A stretch of DNA of 64,000 bases. Origin: Parascedosporium putredinis (taxonomy: Eukaryota; Ascomycota; Sordariomycetes; Microascales; Microascaceae). The stretch spans positions 186,001-250,000 of the forward strand of contig CASHTG010000015.1 in the NCBI GenBank assembly GCA_949357655.1, read 5' to 3'. Each line of letters opens with the position of its first letter. The first letter of the stretch is position 1. The notes under the pieces were generated by a model that saw only the letters and a list, made by a program, of their open reading frames with translations, was not told the origin of the DNA and searched no databases. This document shows positions 24,901 through 35,401 of the stretch, in pieces. The position numbers and the translations under genes were made by a program.

Positions 24901-26215
24901 AGGGACAAGATGGAGCCCCGCCCTGAAAAGCACTACAGACGTCTACCCGCACCGGCCGTGGCTTTCGGTTTTGGGGCGGGTAGAACGGGGAACTGCCTGG
25001 TTCACGCTCCTCGGGCTTGTCGAATATTTTTGCCAAGCTCTTCATGCTGTGGAACCAAACATCCCACGGAACGCTTCTTTGACATGAGATTAGCGCATTT
25101 TCTCCTCGAAGAAGGAGCTATCGGAAGGGTGACGTAGAGATGCGAGACTGGGTTGTGTTGATCGAAACGGGAGGGGACTTTCGGCCTTGCGACGGTCACG
25201 GTGACCAAATCAGCGACGGCGTCGGGGGCCGGCGGACAACGGGTGTTGCGTGCACACATACGTCTCGACAGGGTCCATGGCTATCAATTCTCACCTTGAC
25301 TGAACTTAGTAAACTATAGTTGTCTTTTATTCTTATTATGAGTTTTTCTCTCTCTCTAGTTTCTACGAGACATATCTTGCTTATGGAAAGCGCCAAGTCC
25401 GATAGGACTCACATCTTGCATGTCCCGATGCTGAAGCTTCTGATGGTTCTATCTTAACATACTAAGATATACCGGGGTATAAGCCTCTTGAAACAAGTTC
25501 GGCCTTTCTAGGCCTGGTGGATATCTCTGGACACAGCTGCGAAGCGGTACAACGATAAATCTATACTCCGAGCTAGCGCTAGTCCCTCCGACCTCATCGT
25601 CGATTCAAACTATGGCTCCCACTTCCGTGATTGCATGCGATTCTCGAGTTACTTCTGTATAAAGCCCACAGTTCTCCCCGGGCGGGTACCTGCCATTCGA
25701 AAGGTTGGACGTACTGGCTCTCCATAAACTTAGTAAATACTCAGGTCATCCCAACCACGGAAGGGCGGCGGCCGGAGGGTATATCAGCCATATTTTAATA
25801 TAACGCCGAGTCTCCGCGTGACCATGGGAACCACAATCTCTTCCTTCATACGGAGACTCCCGAGGGCCATAAACTAACGGTGTTCGTGGGCTGCTTTCCG
25901 TCCGGCTTCCTACCATCTCTAAAGTTGGACAAAATCATGGATGAAGTTCACAAGCTCATGCCCCCGTGTGAAGAAATCGGCTCCAATGTGTAAAAGGTCT
26001 TCAGTCGTCTCAAGGCGGGCAAGAGTGTCAAACGAAGAAACTCAAGTGCGCGCCGTGCAGTGTGTGCTAGTTTGGCAACGACACATTGATCGAATGCGCC
26101 ATCAGTACCCAGCCTCGTCGGGAACCACGGTAACGGTGGTAGGTGTCTGAGATCATACAAGTGACGCTCTTCGGTATTTTCTTTTTCTTTTTGGGTCAAC
26201 CATTTTGCGTGTCCT
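21943..26215. other. Gene-poor region
   Basis: 4.3 kb with no gene I can support. 21943-22700 is the promoter side of the SWIB gene. 22914-23513 has a 199-codon minus-strand frame without any domain. 23600-25900 is nearer 50% GC with many stops in all frames. A 40-codon tail at 25919-26038 looks coding-like and is listed separately. No terminal repeats or transposase fragments were recognised. Confidence 0.5.
25919..26038 (-). other. Possible orphan terminal exon or gene remnant
   Basis: On the minus strand an open stretch of about 40 codons ends in TAG and reads as a plausible amphipathic helical C-terminus (FDTLARLETTEDLLHIGAD, then FFTRGHELVNFIHDFV). It is closed upstream by a stop and has no clear acceptor. 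It could be the last exon of an unrecognised gene, a relic, or chance. Its family is not recognised. Confidence 0.2.
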
Positions 26216-27659
26216 TCAGCCAAAATTCCACAAGATCTCGACAACATGATCGAGCTCGTTTTTCCATGGATTTCCTTTACGGACGTAGACCTGCCGCACC
26301 GTTTTTGAAGCAGGCAGGACCTCAGCGTTGACGAGCCGGTGGCTAAACTTGCTACCATCTGGCACCTTGTCGCGGAAAGGGCCGAGGCTATGATCGAACG
26401 CACCATCTGCATTGCCCCAGGTATCTTCCGTCTTATCAAAGTCGATGCTCTCGGTGCCGTCCGGGTACACTACGAGAGAGTAGCCGTTGGTGAGGACAGC
26501 CTTGTCGCCAAACCGCCAACGCTGCAGAAAACAATCGCCGCAGTAATCGGCAATGAGAGCCATCTTGTCGACGGGATGCTTATACCAGCTCTTCCAGTGA
26601 TGGAGGCTGATGGGGTTAGGCCCAGACTCGAAGAAGCCGGAAACATCGCCCCGCATGTCTTGCTGGTGGAGTTCGTCCACATGCGTGAGCCTAGCCTTTG
26701 TATGTCGTTGAATGCACTCGGCAAGAATCACATCGCCTTGGTTGGACGTCGCATCGGCCAAACACTCCTCGAGGTGCGTGTCGAGGGCCTTGGCAGTGGA
26801 CGGAGAGAGGAAAACGCCGGCGCCACCAAACGCCATGTATCCCCAGTTCTTGACGGCGCGGAAATCTTCGGAAAGTGCTCCAATGTACTGGTCCTTGGTG
26901 TGATCGTAGCGGCCGAGATGTTCCGCCAGGCGGTAAAAGGAAGGGAAAACGTGTCGTCATCGATGAGGCCGAACCACTTGGTTCCAGAGTCGGCGTGCCG
27001 CAGCAGGTCACGAATAATAGCAAAGTGATTTTGCGGCGTCGTGAGCCCCTCGATCGTGGGATTGAGAACGGCAGCGTCAATGTCGTGGTCGAGCAGCAGT
27101 CGTTCTAGGTCACCCAGCTGCTCAGCCGTCGCAGGGCGCGCATCCGTCAAGATGGCCACCAGTTTAGCAGAGGTTCCCGCCATCCAACGCGAGAGAACGG
27201 CCGCCGAATCTCGTAGACGATCCCGCGAAGTGGCGAGGCCAAATACAAACTCGGGGTATTTCCTCCGCGGGTAAGGCGGCGAAACGTGCAAGGGGATAGG
27301 TTCACACAAGGCGACAGCGGCGTCGGCGCAGTTGGTAAGGTCAATGGTGCGCCTCGCGTCGAGGACATGTTTGGGAATGTCGGCGACGTGGTCTCTGTCT
27401 ACGTTCGTGGAGAGGACGGGCTCGATACAGACCCTCGCAAAAACAACCTGGTCGGTAAGGCGCATGGAGCGGAGATAGTCGAAATCGGAAGGACATGCGC
27501 CCTCGGAGCCGCCGCTGTGCGGGCGGCGAAGCTCGTCCCCGTCCGACACGCCGGAGGTGGCGCGAGACAATCCCCGCGTAGATAGAATGAGTAAAACAGG
27601 AGGGAGAAAACAAGGAGCGTCAAGAGAGACAGCCTCCGCAAAAACCTCCGAGTGAACAT
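26216..27659 (-). CDS. Fringe-like glycosyltransferase (GT31-type), type II membrane protein
   Basis: Probable Golgi glycosyltransferase; donor and acceptor sugars are unknown. The start MFTRRFLRR at 27659 gives a short basic tail and one signal anchor (SLLTLLVFSLLFYSFYL), the classic type II layout. The lumenal part follows the fungal fringe-like pattern: CxE/CA cysteines, VSPPYP, FGLATSRDRL, AKLVAILTD, the DxD-type metal site GLIDDDTFF, YIGALSED, MAFGGAGVFLS, GDVILAECI, HQQDMRGD, SLHHWKSW, and CGDCFLQRW. The frame breaks twice: at 27572-27575 (four G in the gene, five expected) and at 26946-26949 (four T, five expected, within the metal-site region). Total length of about 480 residues fits the family. 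No intron is needed. Confidence 0.82.
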
Positions 27660-28935
27660 TGTCTATACCGCGACGCGGCGAAGCTGTTAGCGGCAAAGGA
27701 AGGGCATTGGCGATTTTCGAAGCGAGCGTCCCAATGATGCTCAGCAACGGGCAAATGGTGGAGTAGAGAAAAAGAAGTCGCCGCTGACCTGGTCGGATGA
27801 CGACTCGTAGATGTGAAACGTTCAGCCTACCTTGACGGGTCAGCGTTGGGTAAATTAATGAGAAATCCAATATAATGGTTCTATGGATCTTTGGTTCCTG
27901 ATCGACGGCACAGCCGCGTCATCCCTTCCATGGCTACGTTAAAAGAAAAAAAAAAAAAGATTGGAAAGAGCTCCACATCTTCTAGGTGCCACTGAACTGT
28001 ACAAAACCTGTGTCACAAGCTTGAATGCGCCAGGGGCTATTCTCGTGACAAGAGAAAATACTCGAGAATCGTCCCTTCCTCGACTTGGTTGATGTGATGA
28101 CGTCAACCAAGGGCTCAGCCATGTCGGGTCATCGTGACTGGCATAGATCACTGCTAGAACGGGAAAAAAAGAAAAAAAGAAAAAGAGGGAGGGAAAGAAA
28201 GAAAAGGAGACATGGAAAAGAAACGAAGGATACGAGTAATAGCGTTCATACTCAGTCCAATGTCAAGCCTAGAATAGACAAATGGACCTGGCCCCAAGAC
28301 TTAACACCCATCCATCGAAATCGCTTGTCATGTCTCAGCGAGCTGACTTAGCATATCTATCCCCCACTCGAGAAGCGCTAGGAGTACCGAAGTGTGTCTA
28401 AGGCAAGTTCGCGGGTGGAAGGACGAGAAGAAACTAGAGACATCAAGGTTCATCTCCAAGATGTACTTCGACTCATCAAGGATACTATCCGTGTTTGCGC
28501 AATGCATCTAGTGTTGCGGCATACATTAGTCGTATGCTAATAACTGAACCATCGCAAGAGCGTGTTCAGAGCCCGGGTTCACATCCTCACATATCTATCT
28601 ACTTGTAGCCATCATGTGCACTTTCCCACGTCATGGTTTGCTTCCTACGATCGCTTCAAGCTATTACATCCATTAGGGGTTCACCTTGTAGACACATCAC
28701 GTCAGCAAATCGATAGCATCCAACAGATCTACAACACGCTTCTCAATCAGATCTCAGAGCGTCCCACCGTCCACACAGCCTCAAGCCATTACTGGCCGCC
28801 CGATCTAGTGTACCTACGTCGATGTCAATCCGAGAATCGTCTACTCTCCCTTCCCGGCCTCCAGATCCATGCTTGGCCTTTTGCGCTGCTCATCTATCTG
28901 CAGCTCTACGACTCCTCCGCTAGGTCTTCGTGTGA
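27660..28935. other. Intergenic region between GT31 gene and ankyrin-CorA copy 1
   Basis: About 1.3 kb. The left part should hold the glycosyltransferase promoter and the right part the 3' end of ankyrin-CorA copy 1. It has an A run near 27945-27958 and an A/G-rich block at 28165-28215. No gene is supported. Confidence 0.5.
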
Positions 28936-31900
28936 TCATTTCCTCCAGATCTCCTCGAACCAGTCCCTCTTCACGGCCGACTTGGCATCCGACTCGGTAC
29001 TAGGCGATGGGCTTAGGTCGGCTAAGAGCTCCCGAATTCGTTTCTTGGGGAGTTTTGCTGGGAAGGCCCACAAGAGTGTAGGAACCCAGACAGCTAAGGA
29101 TAGTCCGACTGGCGGGGTGCGTGGTAGGTTAGCCAAGTTTCAAACCGCCGTGAGCGTACGATACCCAAGGCGCCAGGCATAGGGAAGAAAAGAAAAAAAA
29201 AAAAAGAAAAAAAGGAAAAGGAAACTCTTACTAAGCCTAGGGAAAATCCAGCCTGGTGTGTAGCTTAAATCACCACCCGCACCCTGCTGGAACAAGCTGA
29301 TATTGAGGGAGAAGAGAGAGGTGAGGAAAGATATTGGAAGCTACTCAAGATATTAGCTACAGGCCCAAGATTATAAGGAAATCCTAATTCGAAGGCCATC
29401 TTACAAAAAGAATGGTAACGATAGTGAAGGTCATGAGCGTCCGTCCCTGCTGGACCGTCTCCTTAGACTGCTCAATAGCAACAGCACTCTGTTCAACACT
29501 CAAGGTGGCATTCACCTTGAAGTAAGAAAAGATATTAGCTAGATTCTATGTCTCGCTCTCTTTAAAAACTAGCACTCTAAGCTTACCGCGCCCTCAATCT
29601 TCTTCGCTAGTTTGTCCAGCTCTTCAATACTCGCCGCGATCGATCTAGCATCCCGATCAATATGCGTGGTACCCGCTGAGGTCGGCAGGGAGTCCTGAAC
29701 TGTCATCTGGTAGCTGGCAATTAGTCGGAGAATATTGAGTTCGTCGCGGATATCCTTAACATCGCGGAGTAGACGAGCCGCCTCTTCAATAGACTTGAGC
29801 CGCTTATCTTTTGACTCGTTCTCGTCTCCCCTCTGGTCCTTGTCGCCTGCCTGGCCCTTATTGCTCGCTTGGTCTTTGTCACGCGCCTTATTTCTGTCGT
29901 GTCGGTTAACAAAGTTGCGGAACAATTCCGCTTCTTTGATAGACTTAGGGGCGGAGAAGAAGAAGGATTAGTACTTTCTCACCGATGGTGAAGGGGTGAA
30001 AAAGGGGTGTGGCAAGTGCAACGTGCAACGTACCGCTCGGTTGATAGCGTCGGAAAAGATTTGTTGTGTAGATCGTCGGCCTTTCGACTTCTGAACCAAG
30101 CGACCAGCCTCCGTTTTTGTGTCGGTATCCGCCTGCAAGTGGTTGAAGAAACCGATACAAAAGTCCACGATGAGCTTGGTTAGAGCCACCGCCGAGTTGG
30201 GTTGGGTCTTGCTCCGGGAGTTGTTAGTGAGGTAGCTGATGATAGCGCTTGGCACGATATCATCGGCATCGTCCATGCGGTGTGTCGACGAGGTGATGAT
30301 GTATTCTATCAGCGGTTAGTTCAGGTGAAAACAGGAAGTTTTATCTTTCTTGTCTTTCTCTACATACTCTCGTTAAGGACCCAAAGCCAAAGCTGATCCA
30401 CTCGCAGAATCGTCCACGAATTGCTCTCTTCTTTCAGAGCGGTTCCATTGTTTAGCTCTACCGTGACTACCTGGTCCTTGTTACGGAGCTCCCTCTCCTT
30501 TTGGACTTTTCATCACTCTGAAAATGGTAATAAAACTCATCTAGCGTCCTGGAACCGTGGATAATTATGTCGCTATTTTTGCAGCATGTGAGGAGGTCAT
30601 GGTACTCGCGGCTCTCATTCTTTTCGTGTTCTTTTTGAATAGAAAAGGTTATGTACGGCATCTAGATATCTGGTTAGCTCTATTACATTGATTGCCTGGT
30701 TGGATAAGGAAAGGCAAAGAGGCAGCAGGATTTATGGGGTCATTTCAGAGCGGACCTACATATAGAGCGATTTGGCACTTATTTTCCTCGGCCTTCTTCT
30801 TCTTCTCTGCCTCAGCCTTCTTCTTCTTTTCTGCTTCGGTTGCGGCCTCATCTTTGGCCGTTGTTATGTTTTTCCCGTTTTCGCCCGCCTCCTCGATCGG
30901 GCTGGATTTGGTAGCCTCGTTCTTGGGCTTACCCTTGTTCCCCCATCTGGGTCCAAGGTTCGTTGAGCAGGCTGGCTTCATAAACTTAGACTCGAAGGAT
31001 GCGTGGGGAACCTCATGCCAGCTGCCGTGGAGTAGATTATATAGCTCCTCGTAGGCGTCCTTTGGCTCGCCATCATCTATGAACATACGTAAGGCGAGGT
31101 CTTCCATCCACTGGAGATTGTTGGCTGGAAGATGAATCCACCGGAGGGTGAAGTCTTTCTCTAGGTTCTTCTTGTCTGCGGTTTGTGTTGGACCTGTTTT
31201 ATCCTTGATACCCTTGCGGGCCAATTCCATAATTTTCTTGGGCCCGTTACCGTAAATGACCTGGTTGACATCGCGGAGGCGCCGCAGGAAAGCCAAGCCA
31301 TCCTGAGCGTAAAAGTCGATGATGCTTGCATAGAAGGAGGGGAACTCAAGCTGGGTTTCGGGCTTAGCGTACTCTAGCTGCATTAACGATGTCTCCACGA
31401 TAGGAGGGTTGAGGATGATGTCAAGCACACGACGATGATCCTTAACTGATCGGGCCAAGTTGTCCTTCTTGGTCTTCCTCTTCGCCTTGGTGCCTACTAA
31501 GTCATCTTCTTCTGCGTCTGAGTTGCTCTCGTCCTCCTCCTCGTCGACGGTGCATTTCGATATGGGCCCTGAGGACGCGCCCGCGGTATCAGACCCGTCT
31601 TTGATTCCTGATGCCTCCGGTGAGGGGTTGCGATACCCCTCCGTGCTCTTCTTCTTCTGAGTATCTTCTTTGCTGGCGGCCTTCACGATGCGACGCACCA
31701 GTGCCCCGGCCTTTTTATCCTTGCTTTGTTTCCGGGGTGGGGCGCCATATTTTCCACGATGCATTCGAGTAGCTTCCACTCGCCATAGTACGCCGCTAAC
31801 GTAAGAGCGTCCCATTCTGGCTGGACAGCTTCACCATTGACCGGTGCACGCTGCGCATAGCGTAGGATCAGGGCAACGATATCATGTGTATCTGGGTTCC

Positions 31901-34205
31901 TAGCTAGCCACAAGAGCGTTTCTTCTTCGACGTCATACGCACCCCAATCTACCATTTTAAAGTATAAGAGGAGCTCGCGCAGGGAGTTAGCACATTCATC
32001 TTTACTAGCGAGGCCCATGGCCGTCCTCCCCGTAAGATCGCGGGTACTGGCCATACGCAATTCTAAACTCTCCGGATCAGTACAGAGATAAGTTATAGTC
32101 GTAGCTAGCGGTTTCTTGGATGGGACAAGGCGTATGAGTTCGGCATTGTCGCTTAGCGCTAGTCTGTGGAACACTGTCTGGCCCTCTCGGGTGACGAGAC
32201 GATATTCAGCGTTGTACGCGAGCAAACGCCTCATGACGAGCGAGGCTTGGCCAGGCGCATCATCGTCCGCGGAGGGCGCGGCTCTGCTAATAGGCTGGGC
32301 GCAGCTACCTCTAGAGGGCACGGCCACATGTAGCGGAGTCTCTCCTTTACCGTTCAGGGCGTTGACGATATTGGTGCCGTGTTGGTGTTGGAGGAGCAGT
32401 TGGACGATAGACGCGTAACCCTCACGACTGGCGAGATGGAGGGGGTCTCATTATCCTTGTTGCCCTTGGTTATATCCGCTTTCCACTCAAGCAGTATCTC
32501 AACGATGGCCGTGTGGCCGTTGGCGGCGGCCTTATGGATGGGCCCGCCGGTGTTGGGATCGGCCCTGGCCCGGAGTAGAATCCCGACAATATCTTTATGA
32601 CCTTCGCAGCTGGCCTCTGAGAGTGGAGTACAGTTGTTGTTATCGGCCGCTTTGACTTGTGCATCCTCTTTTAGTAGAATTTTGACAATTTTAGCATGGC
32701 CTTTACGGCTAGCTGACATGAGCGGGGTCCAGCCATCTTTATCCCCTTTGTTCACGTCCGCCTTATTCGCAAGCAACAACTTTACAATCTCCTCATACCC
32801 CTCACTACAGCAGCCGTTAAGCATTGTATAGTTGTCAGCGTCAACTTTATTCGCGTCTGCACTATGAGAGAGCAGCATAGAGGTGATCTCCTTATGCTCT
32901 CTATAGACAGCATCCATAAGTGGGGTACGCTGGTCATTATCCGACAAGTCAACCTGGACACCCTTGACATCAAGCAAGAGTTTAACCACCTTAGAGTGGC
33001 CATACTTTGTTGCAATTTTAAGTGCGGTCCAGCCATTGTTAGTTCGGGCATTTATATCCACATTTTTATCGAGAAGGAGCTTAACCACCTCATGGTGACC
33101 ATGCCTTGCGGCAGTGTGAAGTGGGGTCCAGTTGATATCATCTTGGACACTGGCACCTCCATTTCTACCGAGAAGGAGCTCAACCACTTTATGGTGGCCA
33201 AATCTTGCTGCAGTGTGAAGTGGGGTCCAGTTGATATAATCTTGGACATTGGCATCCGCTTCGTTATCAAGAAGAAGCTTAGCGATACTGGCATATCCGC
33301 GTCGTGCTGCCCAGTCTAGCGCGGTGCAGCCGTCCTCATCCATCATGTCGGTACGGGCCTTTCCTTTCACCAAAAGCAACTCGATGATGTCATACTGATG
33401 GGTGAGAACCTCGTCAAGGGGGTTTTTGCAGATGGCGTAGATAAGAGCAGTCATATTTTCTCCATTTTGGGCGTCGATATGGCCCGGCTTGATAGAGGAT
33501 AGGATATCTGGCAGTACCCGAACAACAGTGGCGATATTTCCGTTCTCGAAACCCTCCTCGATCAAGATATGTAGTAACGATTCCCCATAAGGCGATATGA
33601 CAGCAATATCAACCCTGTTTTTTAGGAGTTCAGGGATTTTGCCCGGATCGTTAGCGGCAGCGTGCAGGAGCTCCTCGTCTTCTTGGGACAGCAGTAGATC
33701 ATCATCGCCTTCGTCGGACAGCGCAGAATTATCCCCGTCTCCGTCGGGAAGTATGTGGTCCGCCATGGCGTCAGTGGGACTTGTAGGGCCTGCCGGGTCT
33801 TCGATGGATGCTCGGTCTGGGTTCTCATCTACGTGTTGCGCATCGGCATGGTCATCAGTATCATTGTCGTTGCTGTTGCTCTTGCCGTCCTGGTGATCTC
33901 CGCTAGATTCTTGTGCAGAAACCCTGGAGGCTTCCTCAACGCCATGGACTGATGCTGTTGGTGATAGATGATCTGAGCTCTGAATGGGTGGCGTTGCGGC
34001 ACGCGCTATGGCTGCGTGTTGCGCATCCGCATGGTGATTAGTATCATCATTGTTGTTGCTGTCGTTGTTATTGCCGCCCTCGTGATCTTGGCTGGATGCT
34101 AGTTCAGAAACCCTGGGGGCTTCCTCAACACTATGAGCTGATGCTGTCGGTGATGGGGGTTTGAGTTCTGGATGGGGGCGTTGTGCCACGCGAACTAGCT
34201 GCCAT
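28936..34205 (-). CDS. Ankyrin-repeat/CorA-like membrane protein, copy 1
   Basis: Starts MAASSRGTTPP at 34205. After an acidic, repeat-containing low-complexity N-terminus (to about 33700) come about twelve ankyrin repeats (about 33550-32400), a second ankyrin-like block, an acidic linker (about 31500-31660), then a CorA-like half: RWIHLPANNLQWM, TLDEFYYHF, WTILRVDQLWLWVLNE, YIITSSTHRMD, a helical stretch, and two membrane segments (TFTIVTILFLPISFL; LSLAVWVPTLLWAF). SLN stands where CorA has GMN, as in other fungal CorA-like proteins I recall. Six introns: 30662-30759, 30307-30367, 29944-30033, 29517-29586, 29341-29404, 29109-29231. Frame breaks near 34150-34180, at 32441-32445, 31712-31716 and about 30495-30500. 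Ion transport is suggested by the family but unproven; a sensor or regulatory role is equally possible. Confidence 0.82.
33103..33255 (-). repeat. Near-identical adjacent ankyrin units in copy 1
   Basis: Two neighbouring units, 99 bp apart, share an almost identical stretch (cagtgtgaagtggggtccag then ttgatat(c/a)atcttggaca). They encode NWTPLHTAAR twice in a row, separated by exactly one 33-residue ankyrin period. This indicates a fairly recent duplication of one repeat unit. Confidence 0.75.
33905..34175 (-). repeat. Degenerate duplicated N-terminal segment in copy 1
   Basis: The N-terminus reads two diverged copies of one unit: a PPIQ-like start, SPTAS(A/V)H, VEEA(P/S)RVS, SS.DH, an Asn/Asp run and HADAQH. 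The nucleotide copies lie near 34060-34175 and 33835-33990. It is probably a disordered spacer that grew by duplication. Confidence 0.55.
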
Positions 34206-35401
34206 GGTTGCGCGAGATACAATAAAGTCCTCTCAATCGGGTCAGAGGGTAGTGCTGCCTTGTCGTATTACAGAATGATAGTGCCCATAGAATCTCCCGA
34301 GGAGAAACGTGGAAATGCGGGAAAACCACATGAGGGAAAGGATTCAACAAAGATATAATAGCAAGTAGGCGCGAGCTGGCGGCGGGGGCGGCGGTCTCGG
34401 AACGATCACTATCCCATTCCTCCCCACCACCTTCTTTCTTGTGCCGCAACCTCCCCATGATGCCGTTCTCTCAGCTTGTCGATGGCGCCTGCCAATAAAC
34501 TGCGAGGCTGTCGAATGAGGGCCGTACAGAGGCCAAGGCAAGGAAGTCGGCGGGGGTGGACCCTTCCAGCCCTGGAGGAGAAGAGGGGTCAAGTGGGGCC
34601 TGCCCGCCCGCCGTTGTGAAGAGGCTTCGGCCCGGTGTGGGTCGCAGATTCCGGAAGTGCTGAAAGAATCCCTGACGCAGGCTGCATGCGACGAAAATGG
34701 ACATGGCTGGTCCTGCTTGGAGAGGGCGGATTGGCTCGAATTGGAAGAAATGAGGTGCGGATATACGTGGACCAGTCTCCGAGGCCATGGGGGCAGGGGC
34801 AAGGGGGAGGTGCGATATCTGACGGAATACCGAAACATCGTCATTGTCGTCGAGGTTGGCAAGGCTCGACGGTTGGGTAGGAGACGTTCTTTTTTTTTTT
34901 GGTTTTATTTTATAAAGATATAAGTCCATTCTCAATTAGCGTCGCGTGTCTCCTCCATCGGGTCGGGGAGGAAGAGCACGTTAACAAGGATCTTGGTTGA
35001 CACATGCAGTGTAGATTGTTGTCTTCGTAGAACCCATCACAAGGCTAGAGCCTGCTGGGACTTGCATCAATTAATTAATCCAAATGGATGGATATTATGA
35101 GTTTAATGGATATCATGGACGATTCTTACTGGCGCCACCAGAGGCGGCATGGTCCTCGTACTACCATGCGCGTCCACAAGCTGGCTCTCCCACAGGCAAT
35201 AAATGCACCTCCAACCAACCCGTCACATCCGTATTCTTATACGAACCCTACGAGCCCGGTCCCCAGCGCAGCCCACCATCCGCTCCCTTATATCATCACT
35301 GGCCACCCACCGAGACGCCTTTGTGCCCATCCTTGTCCAAGTCAGTCGCGGAATCCTGTTCGCTCACCTCCCCGCCTCCACGTCCACCACCGGCTTTTTC
35401 G
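34206..35401. other. Intergenic region between the two ankyrin-CorA genes
   Basis: About 1.2 kb holding the promoter of copy 1 (left) and the 3' end of copy 2 (right). Poly-A on the gene strand is seen as a T run at 34890-34899. No gene is supported; plus-strand frames at 35084-35594 run antisense into copy 2 and show Pro/Ser-rich shadow composition. Confidence 0.5.

Noticed and set aside
28570..28600. tRNA B-box-like GGGTTCACATCC
   Set aside because: No matching A box, acceptor stem or T stem could be drawn around it.
28562..29182. 206-codon plus-strand frame
   Set aside because: Its right half is antisense to the last exons of ankyrin-CorA copy 1, whose paralogue confirms the minus-strand reading.
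29109..30759. Copy 1 ankyrin-CorA as a pseudogene
   Set aside because: All six introns and both membrane segments are preserved, and the frame breaks are of the same technical type as in essential neighbours.
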